Origin: VRUE01 sp046733315
GTDB taxonomy: Bacteria > Actinomycetota > Thermoleophilia > Solirubrobacterales > 70-9
DNA length: 11,181 nucleotides
Direction of reading: 5' to 3'
NCBI GenBank assembly: GCA_046733315.1
Contig: JBKPOV010000140.1
Span: 1 to 11,181, forward strand
The notes beneath the pieces are model-generated. The model had not been told where the DNA came from, searched no databases, and saw nothing but the letters and a program-made list of their open reading frames with translations. Position numbers and translations under genes: made by a program. Below, piece by piece: positions 1 through 7,657 of this stretch; the first letter of the stretch is position 1; each line of letters starts with the position of its first letter.

Positions 1-531
1 GGGCACGGCGAGCAGGAGCGGCGCAACGCCATGCGGGATGAGTCGTGAGCCGGCGCGGCGCAGCAACCCCCTTGCCTCCGCGCTACGCTCAAGGCCGAAC
101 CGCAGCACCAAGGCCGCCGCGTAGAGCATGGCCAGATACCAGAGGAACCACACGTATGAGGGGTGGAACTCGGTGAGGGCGGCGAGCCCCTGAGTGCCAG
201 AGCTATCTGGGCCAGTCGCCAGCTCTTGCAGCAGCAGGCCCAGCCCCGGCGCCACGACGGTGACGACGAAGGCGAGGGGAATGCCAATCCGGATCAGTCG
301 GTTGCGGGCCACGGCCTCCGCCCCGCGGGCGTCGATTAGCAGCGCCGCAAAGAAGCCGGCGACCAGGAAGAAGAGCGGCAGGCGAAAGGCGTGGATCAGC
401 CAGTAGATCGTCGCCTCCGCGTCGTTCCAGCCACCGCGCAGTCCCATCAGCGCCACCGCGTGCGCGGGCAGGATCAGCACCATCGTCAGGGCACGGAGGG
501 CGTCCAGGTGGTGAAGGCGGCCGGAGCTCAT
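1..531 (-). CDS. acyltransferase family 3 membrane protein, C-terminus cut by window edge
   Basis: The ATG (complement of 529-531) overlaps the menD stop by 4 bp (ATGA). The frame stays open for 177 codons to the window edge, so the 3' part is missing. The product is strongly hydrophobic, with likely membrane segments near residues 12-30, 43-66, 82-104 and 126-145. It carries the R-x10-H signature of acyltransferase-3 proteins at R13...H24 (LDALRALTMVLILPAH), then FRLPLFFLVAGFF at 49-61 and the basic stretch RNRLIRIGIPL at 76-86, as in OpgC/MdoC-like and other acyltransferase-3 proteins. Known members transfer acyl groups to sugars, glucans, lipids or antibiotics at the cytoplasmic membrane; the substrate here cannot be told. 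The overlap suggests translational coupling to menD, but a role in menaquinone metabolism is not established. Family is confident, function open. Confidence 0.85.
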   Translation of the reverse strand, partial: MSSGRLHHLDALRALTMVLILPAHAVALMGLRGGWNDAEATIYWLIHAFRLPLFFLVAGFFAALLIDARGAEAVARNRLIRIGIPLAFVVTVVAPGLGLLLQELATGPDSSGTQGLAALTEFHPSYVWFLWYLAMLYAAALVLRFGLERSAEARGLLRRAGSRLIPHGVAPLLLAVP

Positions 532-2270
532 TCGTTGATCGCCCGGGACACCGCGGCGCTCATCTGCCGATGCAAATCGACGTTGGCGGCCCGATCTGTC
601 TCGACCGCGATCAGGCCGGTGCCGGCAGCCAGTGCGCCGGCCAGTTCGGAGGGAGCCTCCAGCTTGCGGTGCGGCAAGTCGAAGAGCTCGGCGGCGCGGG
701 CGACGTCGAGTCCGCGGGGCGTCCCCAGCAGCGCCTCAAACTCCGCGCCGGCCAGTGCCTGAGCCTGGGGGAGGAAGCCGAAGATGCCGCCGCCGTCGTT
801 GTCGATGACGACGACGCGGACCGGCGTGGAGACCTCGCGCAGCGCGGCGAGACCGCCGATGTCGTGCAGCAGGCCGAGGTCACCGGTGACGATCGTGGTC
901 GGCCGCCCGCTCGCGCGGGCAGCGCCGATCCCGGAAGAGATCAGACCGTCGATGCCGTTCGCACCTCGGTTGCTAAGGAAGATCGCGTCGGCGCTTGTCG
1001 AGGGCAGGAACGACTCCTGATCACGAATTGGCATGCTCGAAGCCGTGTAGACGAGGTCGCCGTCTCGATGGGCGCGGCCGAGGGCATCGTGCAGAGCCGG
1101 CTCGGAGATCTCCCCACCCGCGAGCGCCTCCTCGACTGCGTCTCGGGCTGTGCGATCGGCATCGAGCCAGCACTGCGGGGCTCGGCGCTCTTTCTTCTCG
1201 ACGCGCACCGCCCAGCCCGCCGCCAGCTCAGTCGGGTCGGCGCGCAGCACCGCAGCGGCACGGTTCGTCGGCTCGTTCCAGCCGCCGTGGGGGTCAACGA
1301 CGATCTGGTCGGCACCGCTTGCGGTCAACCAGTTGCGCAGCGGCTTGCTGGTCGGCATCTCGCCAAAGCGCAGGACCAGATCGGGTGTGACGCCGTGGGC
1401 GAAGCGCTCGTCGCGCAGCAGCAGGTCATAGGCCGAGACCACGTTGGAGCGGTCGTGCGGCCCGCAGCGTAGCTGCGATGTCGGCTCAGCGAGGATCGGG
1501 AAGCCCGCGGCCCCAGCGAGGTGGGCGAGCGGCTCGCGCAGCTCCGGGTCGAGCTGGCGGCCGGCGACGATCACGCCGGAGCTCGCCTCACCGATGTGTG
1601 CCGCGACCTCGTCCAGAAGGAAAGCCGACGGCTCGAGGTCGATCGGGGTGACCGCGGTGAGCGGGCGCGCCCCGCGCCCCTCGAGGGCGAGCGGATCGGT
1701 GGCCGTCACGGCGCCCTCGACCGGCACGGGGGCCAGCGGCTCGCGCCAGGGAAGGTTGAGATGGACCGGTCCAGGCCGGGGCTCCCCCCGTGCTGCCGCC
1801 AGCACCCGGCAGGCGACCGAGCGATAGTGCAGCAAGCCGTCGTCGTCGGCCTCGTGCGTGCCGACTTCGCAGAACCAGCGCACCGAGGAGCCGTAGAGCT
1901 TGACCTGATCGATCGTCTGCCCGGCGCCGATCCCGCGCAACTCCGGCGGTCGGTCGGCACTGAGGGCGATCAGCGGCACCCCGGACTGGTCGGCCTCGCA
2001 GACCGCCGGGTGGTAGTTCGCCGCGGCCGTGCCCGAAGTGCACAGCATCGCCACCGGTTGCCCACTCGCCTGCGCCGCCCCCAGCGCGAAGAACGCTGCC
2101 GAGCGCTCGTCGATGATCACGCTCACCTCGATCTCGGGCTGGCGCCAGAGCGCAACAGCAAGTGGGGTCGAGCGGGAGCCGGGGGAGATCACCGCGTGGT
2201 GCAGGCCGCCCCGCGCCAGCTCCTCGACAAAAGCCGAGGCGAGCGCCGTGTTGCCGTTGGTTTGGTCCAT
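528..2270 (-). CDS. menD: 2-succinyl-5-enolpyruvyl-6-hydroxy-3-cyclohexene-1-carboxylate synthase (MenD)
   Basis: This thiamine-diphosphate enzyme condenses 2-oxoglutarate with isochorismate to SEPHCHC, the first committed step of menaquinone synthesis. It has 580 residues, normal for the family. The N-terminal domain has SPGSRSTPL at 29-37 and the conserved glutamate E55 in IIDERSA, followed by the SGTAAANY and SADRPPELRG blocks. The C-terminal ThDP/Mg domain shows GDLGLLHDIGG and the VIDNDGGGIFGFLP block. The ATG at 2270 is the start because the homology begins within the first ten residues; the Shine-Dalgarno sequence is weak. It lies 52 bp after the menC stop, with a hairpin in the gap, and its stop overlaps the next start by 4 bp. 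Identification is firm. Confidence 0.97.
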   Translation of the reverse strand: MDQTNGNTALASAFVEELARGGLHHAVISPGSRSTPLAVALWRQPEIEVSVIIDERSAAFFALGAAQASGQPVAMLCTSGTAAANYHPAVCEADQSGVPLIALSADRPPELRGIGAGQTIDQVKLYGSSVRWFCEVGTHEADDDGLLHYRSVACRVLAAARGEPRPGPVHLNLPWREPLAPVPVEGAVTATDPLALEGRGARPLTAVTPIDLEPSAFLLDEVAAHIGEASSGVIVAGRQLDPELREPLAHLAGAAGFPILAEPTSQLRCGPHDRSNVVSAYDLLLRDERFAHGVTPDLVLRFGEMPTSKPLRNWLTASGADQIVVDPHGGWNEPTNRAAAVLRADPTELAAGWAVRVEKKERRAPQCWLDADRTARDAVEEALAGGEISEPALHDALGRAHRDGDLVYTASSMPIRDQESFLPSTSADAIFLSNRGANGIDGLISSGIGAARASGRPTTIVTGDLGLLHDIGGLAALREVSTPVRVVVIDNDGGGIFGFLPQAQALAGAEFEALLGTPRGLDVARAAELFDLPHRKLEAPSELAGALAAGTGLIAVETDRAANVDLHRQMSAAVSRAINE

Positions 2271-2281
2271 CCGAGGAGCCT

Positions 2282-2322
2282 ATTGGCGCGTTTCCGTCGC
2301 TATGCGGGAGAAAGGCGCCAAT
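2282..2322 (-). other. hairpin between menC and menD
   Basis: The arms at 2282-2293 (ATTGGCGCGTTT) and 2311-2322 (AAAGGCGCCAAT) pair over 12 positions with one mismatch, around a 17-nt loop. In the transcript direction the stem begins at the base directly after the menC TAG stop and ends 11 nt before the menD ATG. There is no U-run after the stem, so a classical intrinsic terminator is unlikely. It could be an RNA-processing, stability or translation-control element, or a weak attenuator. Confidence 0.6.
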
Positions 2323-3378
2323 CTAAAGCCGGTGAGCTTGGAGCGCCGCCTCGTCGATCTCGACGCCGAGGCCTGGGCCCGGAGGTGGATAGAGCATTCC
2401 GTTGCGGATCTCGGACTCGCGCGCGGCAATCGTCGAGGAGAAAAGACGCTGCGTCGCAAGGCCATGGGCGAGGCCGGGACCGTCAGCCGAGGCGGCCCCC
2501 CGGAGTGTCTGTGCGACCTGAGCGGCCGCGGCGATGCCCACCGGTCCGTCGAGGGCGCTGGAGAGATAGGCCGGGAGTACCTCCGCGATCTCTATCGCGG
2601 TCTCCGGACCGCCGACCTTGGAGAGCTTGATCCCCGTCAGCGCGCACGCGTTCATCTCTCGCGCCCGTTCCGCGTCGGACCTGGTCTCGATGCTCTCATC
2701 GCCGGCGATCGGGATCGATGTCGACGCCGCCACCTCCGCGGCCTCCTCCAGCGTCGCCACTGGCTGCTCGACGAGCTCGATCTCCAGAGGCTCCAGCGCC
2801 TTCAGCATCTGCTTTGCCGTCTCGACGCTCCATGTCGCATTGACGTCGAGGCGTAGCCGCGCTCGCGGTCCGAGTGCCTCGCGCACGGCAAAGACCTGCG
2901 CAAAATCATCGCCCGTCCCGAGCTTCAGCTTGAAAGTCTTGAACCCGTCTTCGGCCCACTCCGTCGCCGCTGCGGCGACCGCCGCTGGCTCGCCGGAGAC
3001 CAAGGTCGCGTTGCACTCAACTCCCTCGTTTTCGACCGGGCTCGCCGAGCCTGCGGCGGTCCTTCGGCCCCGCAGGTCGAGCAGCGCGGTGAGCGCCGCG
3101 CAGCGGGCGGGGGCGGAAAGGCGCAGCGCATCGCCCTGCAGCATCGCCTCGTCCAGCGAGGTCCGCTCGGCCAACTGTTCGAGCTCATCGACAACATGCG
3201 CGAGCCCTGTGCCGCCCCGCAGCGAAAGGGGAACCGCTTCGCCCAGCCCGACGAGGCCGTCGTCCGAACGCAGTCGCAAGAGCACCATCTCCCGTCGGTC
3301 GATCTGTCCCCGGGCCGTCACATACGGCTCGCGAAAGGGCAGCGAATAGGGGATGACCTCGACCGACGCGAGGCGCAT
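2323..3378 (-). CDS. menC: o-succinylbenzoate synthase (MenC), enolase superfamily
   Basis: It dehydrates SHCHC to o-succinylbenzoate. The 351-residue product has the enolase-superfamily layout: an N-terminal capping domain (1-~115), then a barrel. Catalytic elements visible are the KxK pair K150/K152 (FKLKLG), metal ligands D178 (RLDVN), E204 (VEQP) and D227 (AGDES), and the second-face lysine K251 (GIKLSKVGG). The ATG at 3378 shares one base with the menA TGA stop (TGATG), so translation is probably coupled. Relatives with this sequence style include N-succinylamino acid racemases and dipeptide epimerases. Placement between menA and menD argues for OSB synthase, though side activities are possible. 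Confidence 0.94.
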   Translation of the reverse strand: MRLASVEVIPYSLPFREPYVTARGQIDRREMVLLRLRSDDGLVGLGEAVPLSLRGGTGLAHVVDELEQLAERTSLDEAMLQGDALRLSAPARCAALTALLDLRGRRTAAGSASPVENEGVECNATLVSGEPAAVAAAATEWAEDGFKTFKLKLGTGDDFAQVFAVREALGPRARLRLDVNATWSVETAKQMLKALEPLEIELVEQPVATLEEAAEVAASTSIPIAGDESIETRSDAERAREMNACALTGIKLSKVGGPETAIEIAEVLPAYLSSALDGPVGIAAAAQVAQTLRGAASADGPGLAHGLATQRLFSSTIAARESEIRNGMLYPPPGPGLGVEIDEAALQAHRL

Positions 3379-4259
3379 CAGCTGGCCAGCAGCAACCCGA
3401 GCGAGACCAGCAGGCTGAAGACGGCAAGAAGAGCGCCGGTTGCCGCTAGGGCGCCGTTGAGGGAGGGACCGTCGCTGCGGTTGGTCATCGTGCGCATCGG
3501 TCCAATTGCCATCGGCAGGGCAAGCAGGCCGATCAGGGGGAGCAGGCTGCCGCCCCCGGCGAGCAGGGCGATCGGCAGCACGACGAAGGCGCCGAGCACG
3601 AGCGAGCGGTAGAGGACGACGGCGTTGTGGCGTCCCATCCTCACCGCGAGCGTCATCTTGCCGGCCCGCTTATCCGTCTCGATGTCGCGCACGTTGTTGA
3701 CGACGAGGATCGCTGTGGCAAGGAAGCCGACCGCGATCGAGAGGCCCAGCGGCAGCGCGTCGAGTTGCTCGAGCTGCACGTAGTAGGAGCCGTTGACGGC
3801 GACCAGCCCGAAGAAGAGGAAGACGAAGACCTCGCCGAGACCGGCATAGCCATAGGGGCGGGGCCCGCCGGTGTAGAGGACACCGGCGGCGATCGAGAAG
3901 GCGCCGATCAGCAGGATCACCAACCCGGCAACGGCCGCGAGGTAGATCCCGCACGCAACCGCGACACCAAACGCGATCCAGGTCGCGTGGAGGACCCGCC
4001 GCGGCGTCACCAACCCCGCCGAAGTCACCCGCACCGGCCCAAGCCGGTCGGCCGTATCGGCGCCCCGCCGCGCATCCGAATAGTCATTCGCCAGGTTCGT
4101 CCCGATCTGGATGAAGATCGAACCAATGAGGGCCGCGAGGAACGCGCCGACCCTTGGAAGCTCCCCAGCCCATTCCACAGCCGCAGCCGTCCCAACCAGC
4201 ACCGGAGCTATCGCCGCCGGCAGGGTCCGCGGCCTGGCTGCCATCAACCAGATCCTCAT
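3378..4259 (-). CDS. menA: 1,4-dihydroxy-2-naphthoate polyprenyltransferase (MenA)
   Basis: An integral-membrane UbiA-family enzyme that prenylates DHNA to demethylmenaquinone. I start it at the ATG at 4259 (MRIWLMAARPRTLP, 293 residues), because family homology begins there and a GGGG Shine-Dalgarno-like stretch sits 7 nt upstream. The frame is open 32 codons further up, but that extension lies inside a palindromic repeat and reads as low-complexity Arg/Pro sequence. The first Asp-rich motif is NLANDYSD (55-62) and the second is NNVRDIETDKRAGK (188-201); both bind Mg and prenyl diphosphate. Roughly eight to nine hydrophobic segments are visible. It follows menB after 138 bp and overlaps menC by one base. 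Confidence 0.95.
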   Translation of the reverse strand: MRIWLMAARPRTLPAAIAPVLVGTAAAVEWAGELPRVGAFLAALIGSIFIQIGTNLANDYSDARRGADTADRLGPVRVTSAGLVTPRRVLHATWIAFGVAVACGIYLAAVAGLVILLIGAFSIAAGVLYTGGPRPYGYAGLGEVFVFLFFGLVAVNGSYYVQLEQLDALPLGLSIAVGFLATAILVVNNVRDIETDKRAGKMTLAVRMGRHNAVVLYRSLVLGAFVVLPIALLAGGGSLLPLIGLLALPMAIGPMRTMTNRSDGPSLNGALAATGALLAVFSLLVSLGLLLAS

Positions 4260-4275
4260 AGAGCTGCCCCGTAAC

Positions 4276-4395
4276 GCCGGAGGGCGCGGGCAGGGGGTGG
4301 AGCGTCTTGTACTTTTTCGGCAGGGCCTTGCGGCGTCAGCATCTCCACTCTCCACCGAAAAAGTTAAGCGAAACCCCCTGCCCGCGCCCTCCGGC
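4276..4395. repeat. 120-bp nested palindrome between menB and menA
   Basis: The outer arms 4276-4298 and 4373-4395 are perfectly complementary over 23 bp (core GGGCGCGGGCAGGGGG / CCCCCTGCCCGCGCCC). A second inner stem of 10 bp pairs ACTTTTTCGG (4311-4320) with CCGAAAAAGT (4355-4364), leaving a 34-nt apical loop. The right arm begins 2 bp past the menB stop codon, and the left arm ends 16 bp before the menA start, so the element fills the intergenic gap. It may be a REP/MITE-like palindromic repeat, or an RNA structure that tunes readthrough or menA translation. No run of Us follows the stem in either direction. Confidence 0.85.
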
Positions 4396-4397
4396 CC

Positions 4398-5273
4398 TCA
4401 CGGTCGCCTCGGGAACTGGCCGAAATCAGGCGCCCGCTTCTCCTTGAACGCCTCGCGCCCCTCCCGCGCCTCCTCGCTGCCGTAAAAGAGCAGGTTGGTG
4501 TCGTGGGCCAACTGCTGGATCCCGGCATAGCCGTCCTCGTGGGCATTGAAGCTGGCCTTGACCAGGCGCAGGGCGAAGGGCGAGAGGGCGAGCATCTCGC
4601 GGCACCAGGCGACCGTCTCGGCTTCGAGGCGGTCAAGTGGGACCACAGCGTTGACCAGGCCCATCTCACGAGCCTCCTCGGCGTCGTACTGGCGGCAGAG
4701 GAGCCAGAACTCCTTGGCCTTCTTCGTCCCGACGAGGTCGCGCAACAAGGAGGCGCCGAATCCGCCGTCCCACGAGCCGACGCGCGGCCCGGTCTGGCCA
4801 AAGACGGCGTTGTCCGCGGCGACCGTGAGGTCGCAGCAGACGTGCAGGATATGGCCGCCGCCGATCGCGTAACCGGCCACCATCGCGACCACGGGCTTCG
4901 GCAGTCGCCGCATCTGCACCTGCAGATCGGTGACGTGGAAGCGGCCGACGGAAGCGCCCTCGGCGACGTACCCGGTGTCGCCGCGGACCTGCTGATCGCC
5001 GCCGGAGCAGAACGCCTTCTGCCCCTTGCCGGTGAGGATCACCACGCCGACCTCGGTGTCCTCGCGAGCCAGCTCGAGAGCGGCGGAAATCTCGATCAGG
5101 GTCTGAGGCCGGAACGCGTTGAGGGTCTCGGGCCGGTCGATGCTGATCTTGGCGATTCCCTCAGCCACCTCGTAGTGGACGTCGCTGTACTCGGCGGCGC
5201 TTCGCCACTCGATCGGTGCGTGAAGGGTCTCCTCGGACGGGGCTTCCTTGTGACGTTTGGGCATGATGGGCAC
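4398..5273 (-). CDS. menB: 1,4-dihydroxy-2-naphthoyl-CoA synthase (MenB)
   Basis: A crotonase-fold enzyme that closes the naphthoate ring of o-succinylbenzoyl-CoA. The product has 291 residues from the GTG at 5273, which has GGCGGG 5 nt upstream; an ATG three codons later (5264) is the alternative. Diagnostic blocks are AFCSGGDQQVRGD (88-98), the oxyanion-hole region YAIGGGHILHVCCDL (135-149), QTGPRVGSWDGGFG (160-173) and the C-terminal RAPDFGQFPRRP. G162, S167 and Y264 line up with E. coli Gly156, Ser161 and Tyr258; the glycine is the type I, bicarbonate-dependent kind (family knowledge). It is the first gene of the minus-strand men operon, with its start only 12 bp from the divergent menE. 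Confidence 0.96.
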   Translation of the reverse strand: MPIMPKRHKEAPSEETLHAPIEWRSAAEYSDVHYEVAEGIAKISIDRPETLNAFRPQTLIEISAALELAREDTEVGVVILTGKGQKAFCSGGDQQVRGDTGYVAEGASVGRFHVTDLQVQMRRLPKPVVAMVAGYAIGGGHILHVCCDLTVAADNAVFGQTGPRVGSWDGGFGASLLRDLVGTKKAKEFWLLCRQYDAEEAREMGLVNAVVPLDRLEAETVAWCREMLALSPFALRLVKASFNAHEDGYAGIQQLAHDTNLLFYGSEEAREGREAFKEKRAPDFGQFPRRP

Positions 5274-5285
5274 GATATCCCGCCG
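5265..5285. promoter_or_regulatory. very short divergent junction between menB and menE
   Basis: Only 12 bp (5274-5285) separate the menB GTG from the menE ATG, or 21 bp if menB starts at its second start codon. The centre is the palindrome GATATC (5274-5279). Any promoter for either gene must lie inside the other coding region, and menE has no recognisable Shine-Dalgarno sequence, so leaderless or near-leaderless transcripts are plausible. A weak TTGTGA (5248-5253) to CACGAT (5271-5276) pair with 17-bp spacing exists for menE, but it is far from consensus. Confidence 0.4.
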
Positions 5286-6611
5286 ATGAAACTCGACGAC
5301 TGGCTGGCCCAGAGATCGCAGAGCTGCCCGGAGCGAACCGCACTAGTCGCGGACGGCTCTGAGGTGACCTACGCCGAGCTAGAGGCAGAGGCAACGTGGG
5401 TGGCGCGTCGCTTGATTGCCCACGGCGTGCGCCGCGGCTCGACGGTGGCGATGACGATGCATCCGCGCCGCGAGCAGGTGGTGATGGTCCACGCCCTGAT
5501 GAAGGCCGGCGCGGTACTGCTGCCGCTCAGCCCACGCCTCTCCTCGCAGGAGCGCTCTGCCGTGATCGCGGCCGAGGAGCCCGCCGTCGACCTCGACGAC
5601 GCCGGCGAGCTGACCCAAACCGAGGCCGACCTGCCCTTGCTGGGAGAGCACGACATGGATGACATCGCCGGTCGCGTGCTGACCAGCGGCAGCACCGGAT
5701 CGCCTGAGCCGATCGGCCTCACCTACGGCAACTTCCTCTGGAGCGCCGTCGCCTCGGCTTTCAACATCGGCGTCAACCCTGAGGACCGCTGGCTCTGCTG
5801 CCTGCCGCTCAGTCATGTCTCCGGGCTCAGCATCGTCATGCGCTCGGTCATTTACGGGACCGCGGCGCAGATCCACGACGGCTTCGACGTCGACCGCGTC
5901 GCCGAGACGCTTGACCGGGGGGAGGTCAGCGTGGTCTCGCTGGTGACGACGATGCTTGCCCGGCTACTCGACGCAGGCGCCGATCTCTCCGGCCCGCGAG
6001 CGATCCTGGTCGGCGGCGGCCCGGTGCCCGAGGACCCGCTCGAGGAGGCGCTCGGCCGTGGTGCCACGGTCGTCCAGACCTACGGCCTCACCGAGACCTG
6101 CTCGCAGGTGACGACCCTGGCTCCCGCCGATGCCCGCCGCAAGCTCGGCTCTGCGGGCCGGCCGCTGCTGACCACGCACCTGCGCATCCAGGACGGCGAG
6201 ATCCTCGTCCAGGGCCCGACCGTCGCCCCCGGCCGCGCCGATGCCGATGGCTGGCTGCACACCGGCGACCTCGGCAGCATCGACGAGGAAGGCTTCCTCT
6301 ACGTCGAGGACCGGATCGACGACATGATCGTCAGTGGCGGCGAGAACGTGATCCCGGCCGAAGTGGAGAAAGTGCTGCTGCGCCATCCCGAGGTCGCCGA
6401 CGCAGCCGTCGTCGGCCGCGATGACCCCGAGTGGCAGCAGGCGGTGACCGCGATCGTCGTCCTCCAGGACGGCTCCACGGTCAGTCCCGACGAGCTGCGC
6501 CGCCACTGCGCCGAGTCGTTGCCCGGCTTCAAGGTTCCGAAGCGAGTCGAGCTGGCGGCGGCGCTGCCGCGCACGCCCTCCGGCAAGCTGATGCGCAGAG
6601 CGCTCCGATAG
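5286..6611 (+). CDS. menE: o-succinylbenzoate--CoA ligase (MenE)
   Basis: An adenylate-forming (ANL) enzyme that activates o-succinylbenzoate with ATP and CoA, giving the MenB substrate. From the ATG at 5286 it has 441 residues, normal for MenE; the frame stays open upstream but that part is antisense to menB. Motifs in order are TSGSTGSPE (133-141, phosphate loop), YGLTET (266-271), LHTGDLG (324-330, with D328), RIDDMIVSGGENVIPAEVE (343-361) and the C-terminal PSGK catalytic lysine K434. The phosphate loop has Glu (E141) where most family members have Lys or Arg. The linker near residues 100-125 is short. Acyl-CoA ligases are hard to assign alone; the men context makes MenE very likely. Confidence 0.92.
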   Translation: MKLDDWLAQRSQSCPERTALVADGSEVTYAELEAEATWVARRLIAHGVRRGSTVAMTMHPRREQVVMVHALMKAGAVLLPLSPRLSSQERSAVIAAEEPAVDLDDAGELTQTEADLPLLGEHDMDDIAGRVLTSGSTGSPEPIGLTYGNFLWSAVASAFNIGVNPEDRWLCCLPLSHVSGLSIVMRSVIYGTAAQIHDGFDVDRVAETLDRGEVSVVSLVTTMLARLLDAGADLSGPRAILVGGGPVPEDPLEEALGRGATVVQTYGLTETCSQVTTLAPADARRKLGSAGRPLLTTHLRIQDGEILVQGPTVAPGRADADGWLHTGDLGSIDEEGFLYVEDRIDDMIVSGGENVIPAEVEKVLLRHPEVADAAVVGRDDPEWQQAVTAIVVLQDGSTVSPDELRRHCAESLPGFKVPKRVELAAALPRTPSGKLMRRALR

Positions 6612-6621
6612 CCTGCGGCGC

Positions 6622-7635
6622 ATGCCAGATGACAACAAGCAGGACATCTTTTACGACTCCGACGCCGACCTCTCGCTGCTGCAGGGCAAGACCGTCGCCA
6701 TCCTCGGATACGGCTCCCAGGGGCACGCGCACGCGCTCAACCTGAAGGACTCGGGGGTCGACGTGGTCGTCGGCCTGCGTCCCGATTCCTCCAGCCGCGG
6801 CGAAGCCGAAGCGGCCGGCCTCGAGGTGCTCGACATCGCCGAAGCCGCCAGCCGCGGCGACGCGGTGATGATCCTGCTGCCCGACGAGAAGCAGGCCGAG
6901 GTCTGGGAGGCGGAGATCGCCGACGGCATCGCCCCCGGCAACCTGCTGCTCTTCGCCCACGGCTTCGCGATCCACTTCGAGCAGATCGTGCCGCCGGCCG
7001 GCGTCGACGTCGGCATGATCGCGCCCAAGGGTCCCGGTCACCTGGTCCGCCGCCAGTACGAGGAAGACCGCGGCGTCCCCTGTCTGATGGCGGTCCAGCA
7101 GGACGCAACCGGCAACGCCCACGGCCTTGTCCTCGCCTACGCCTCGGCCATCGGCGGTGGCCGTGCCGCGGTGATCGAGACCACCTTCAAGGACGAGTGC
7201 GAGACCGACCTCTTCGGCGAGCAGGCGGTCCTCTGCGGCGGCGCCAGCGAGCTCGTCCGCGCTGGCTTCGAGACTCTCGTCGAGGCCGGCTACGACCCGC
7301 GCCTCGCCTACTTCGAGTGCCTGCACGAGCTCAAGCTGATCGCCGACCTGATGTACGAGAAGGGGATCCAGGGCATGCGCTACTCGATCTCCAACACCGC
7401 CGAGTACGGCGACATGACCCGCGGCAAGCGCGTCATCGGCGAGGAGTCACGGGCGGCGATGAAAGAGATCCTCGCCGAGATCCAGTCAGGCGAGTTCGCC
7501 CGCGAGTGGATCGCCGAGAACCGCGCCGGCGGCGAGAACCTTTCTCGCATGCGCGAGGAGGGCAAGGGCCATCAGGTCGAGAAGGTCGGCAAGGACCTGC
7601 GCGACATGATGCCTTGGGTCGACCAGGAGTTCTGA
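6622..7635 (+). CDS. ilvC: ketol-acid reductoisomerase (IlvC)
   Basis: It converts 2-acetolactate or 2-aceto-2-hydroxybutyrate to the dihydroxy acids of valine, leucine and isoleucine synthesis, using NADPH and Mg. It is a class I (short) enzyme of 337 residues. The Rossmann motif is GYGSQG (29-34), and the following loop RPDSSSR (53-59) has the Arg/Ser pattern of NADPH-preferring enzymes. Active-site residues visible are H113 (FAHGF), D196 and E200 (TDLFGEQ), E232 and E236 (FECLHE) and S257 (YSISNTAEYG). The ATG lies 10 bp after the menE stop with a weak ribosome site, so it is probably co-transcribed with menE. ilvB/ilvN are not in view. Identification is firm. Confidence 0.98.
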   Translation: MPDDNKQDIFYDSDADLSLLQGKTVAILGYGSQGHAHALNLKDSGVDVVVGLRPDSSSRGEAEAAGLEVLDIAEAASRGDAVMILLPDEKQAEVWEAEIADGIAPGNLLLFAHGFAIHFEQIVPPAGVDVGMIAPKGPGHLVRRQYEEDRGVPCLMAVQQDATGNAHGLVLAYASAIGGGRAAVIETTFKDECETDLFGEQAVLCGGASELVRAGFETLVEAGYDPRLAYFECLHELKLIADLMYEKGIQGMRYSISNTAEYGDMTRGKRVIGEESRAAMKEILAEIQSGEFAREWIAENRAGGENLSRMREEGKGHQVEKVGKDLRDMMPWVDQEF

Positions 7636-7657
7636 GCTTCGATTACGTAAGCGTGGG

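Noticed and set aside
570..1472. A 300-codon plus-strand frame across menD
   Set aside because: It is an antisense shadow typical of GC-rich genes; menD on the minus strand has full motifs.
2280..2465. A 61-codon minus-strand frame at the menC end
   Set aside because: It overlaps the menC coding end in another frame and crosses the hairpin; no recognisable sequence.
4260..4355. A 32-codon N-terminal extension of menA
   Set aside because: It is encoded by the palindromic repeat, is Arg/Pro/Ser-rich without family similarity, and MenA homology starts at the ATG at 4259.
4503..5285. Long open frame extending menE upstream
   Set aside because: It is antisense to menB throughout, has no start near the homology, and MenE length is normal from 5286.
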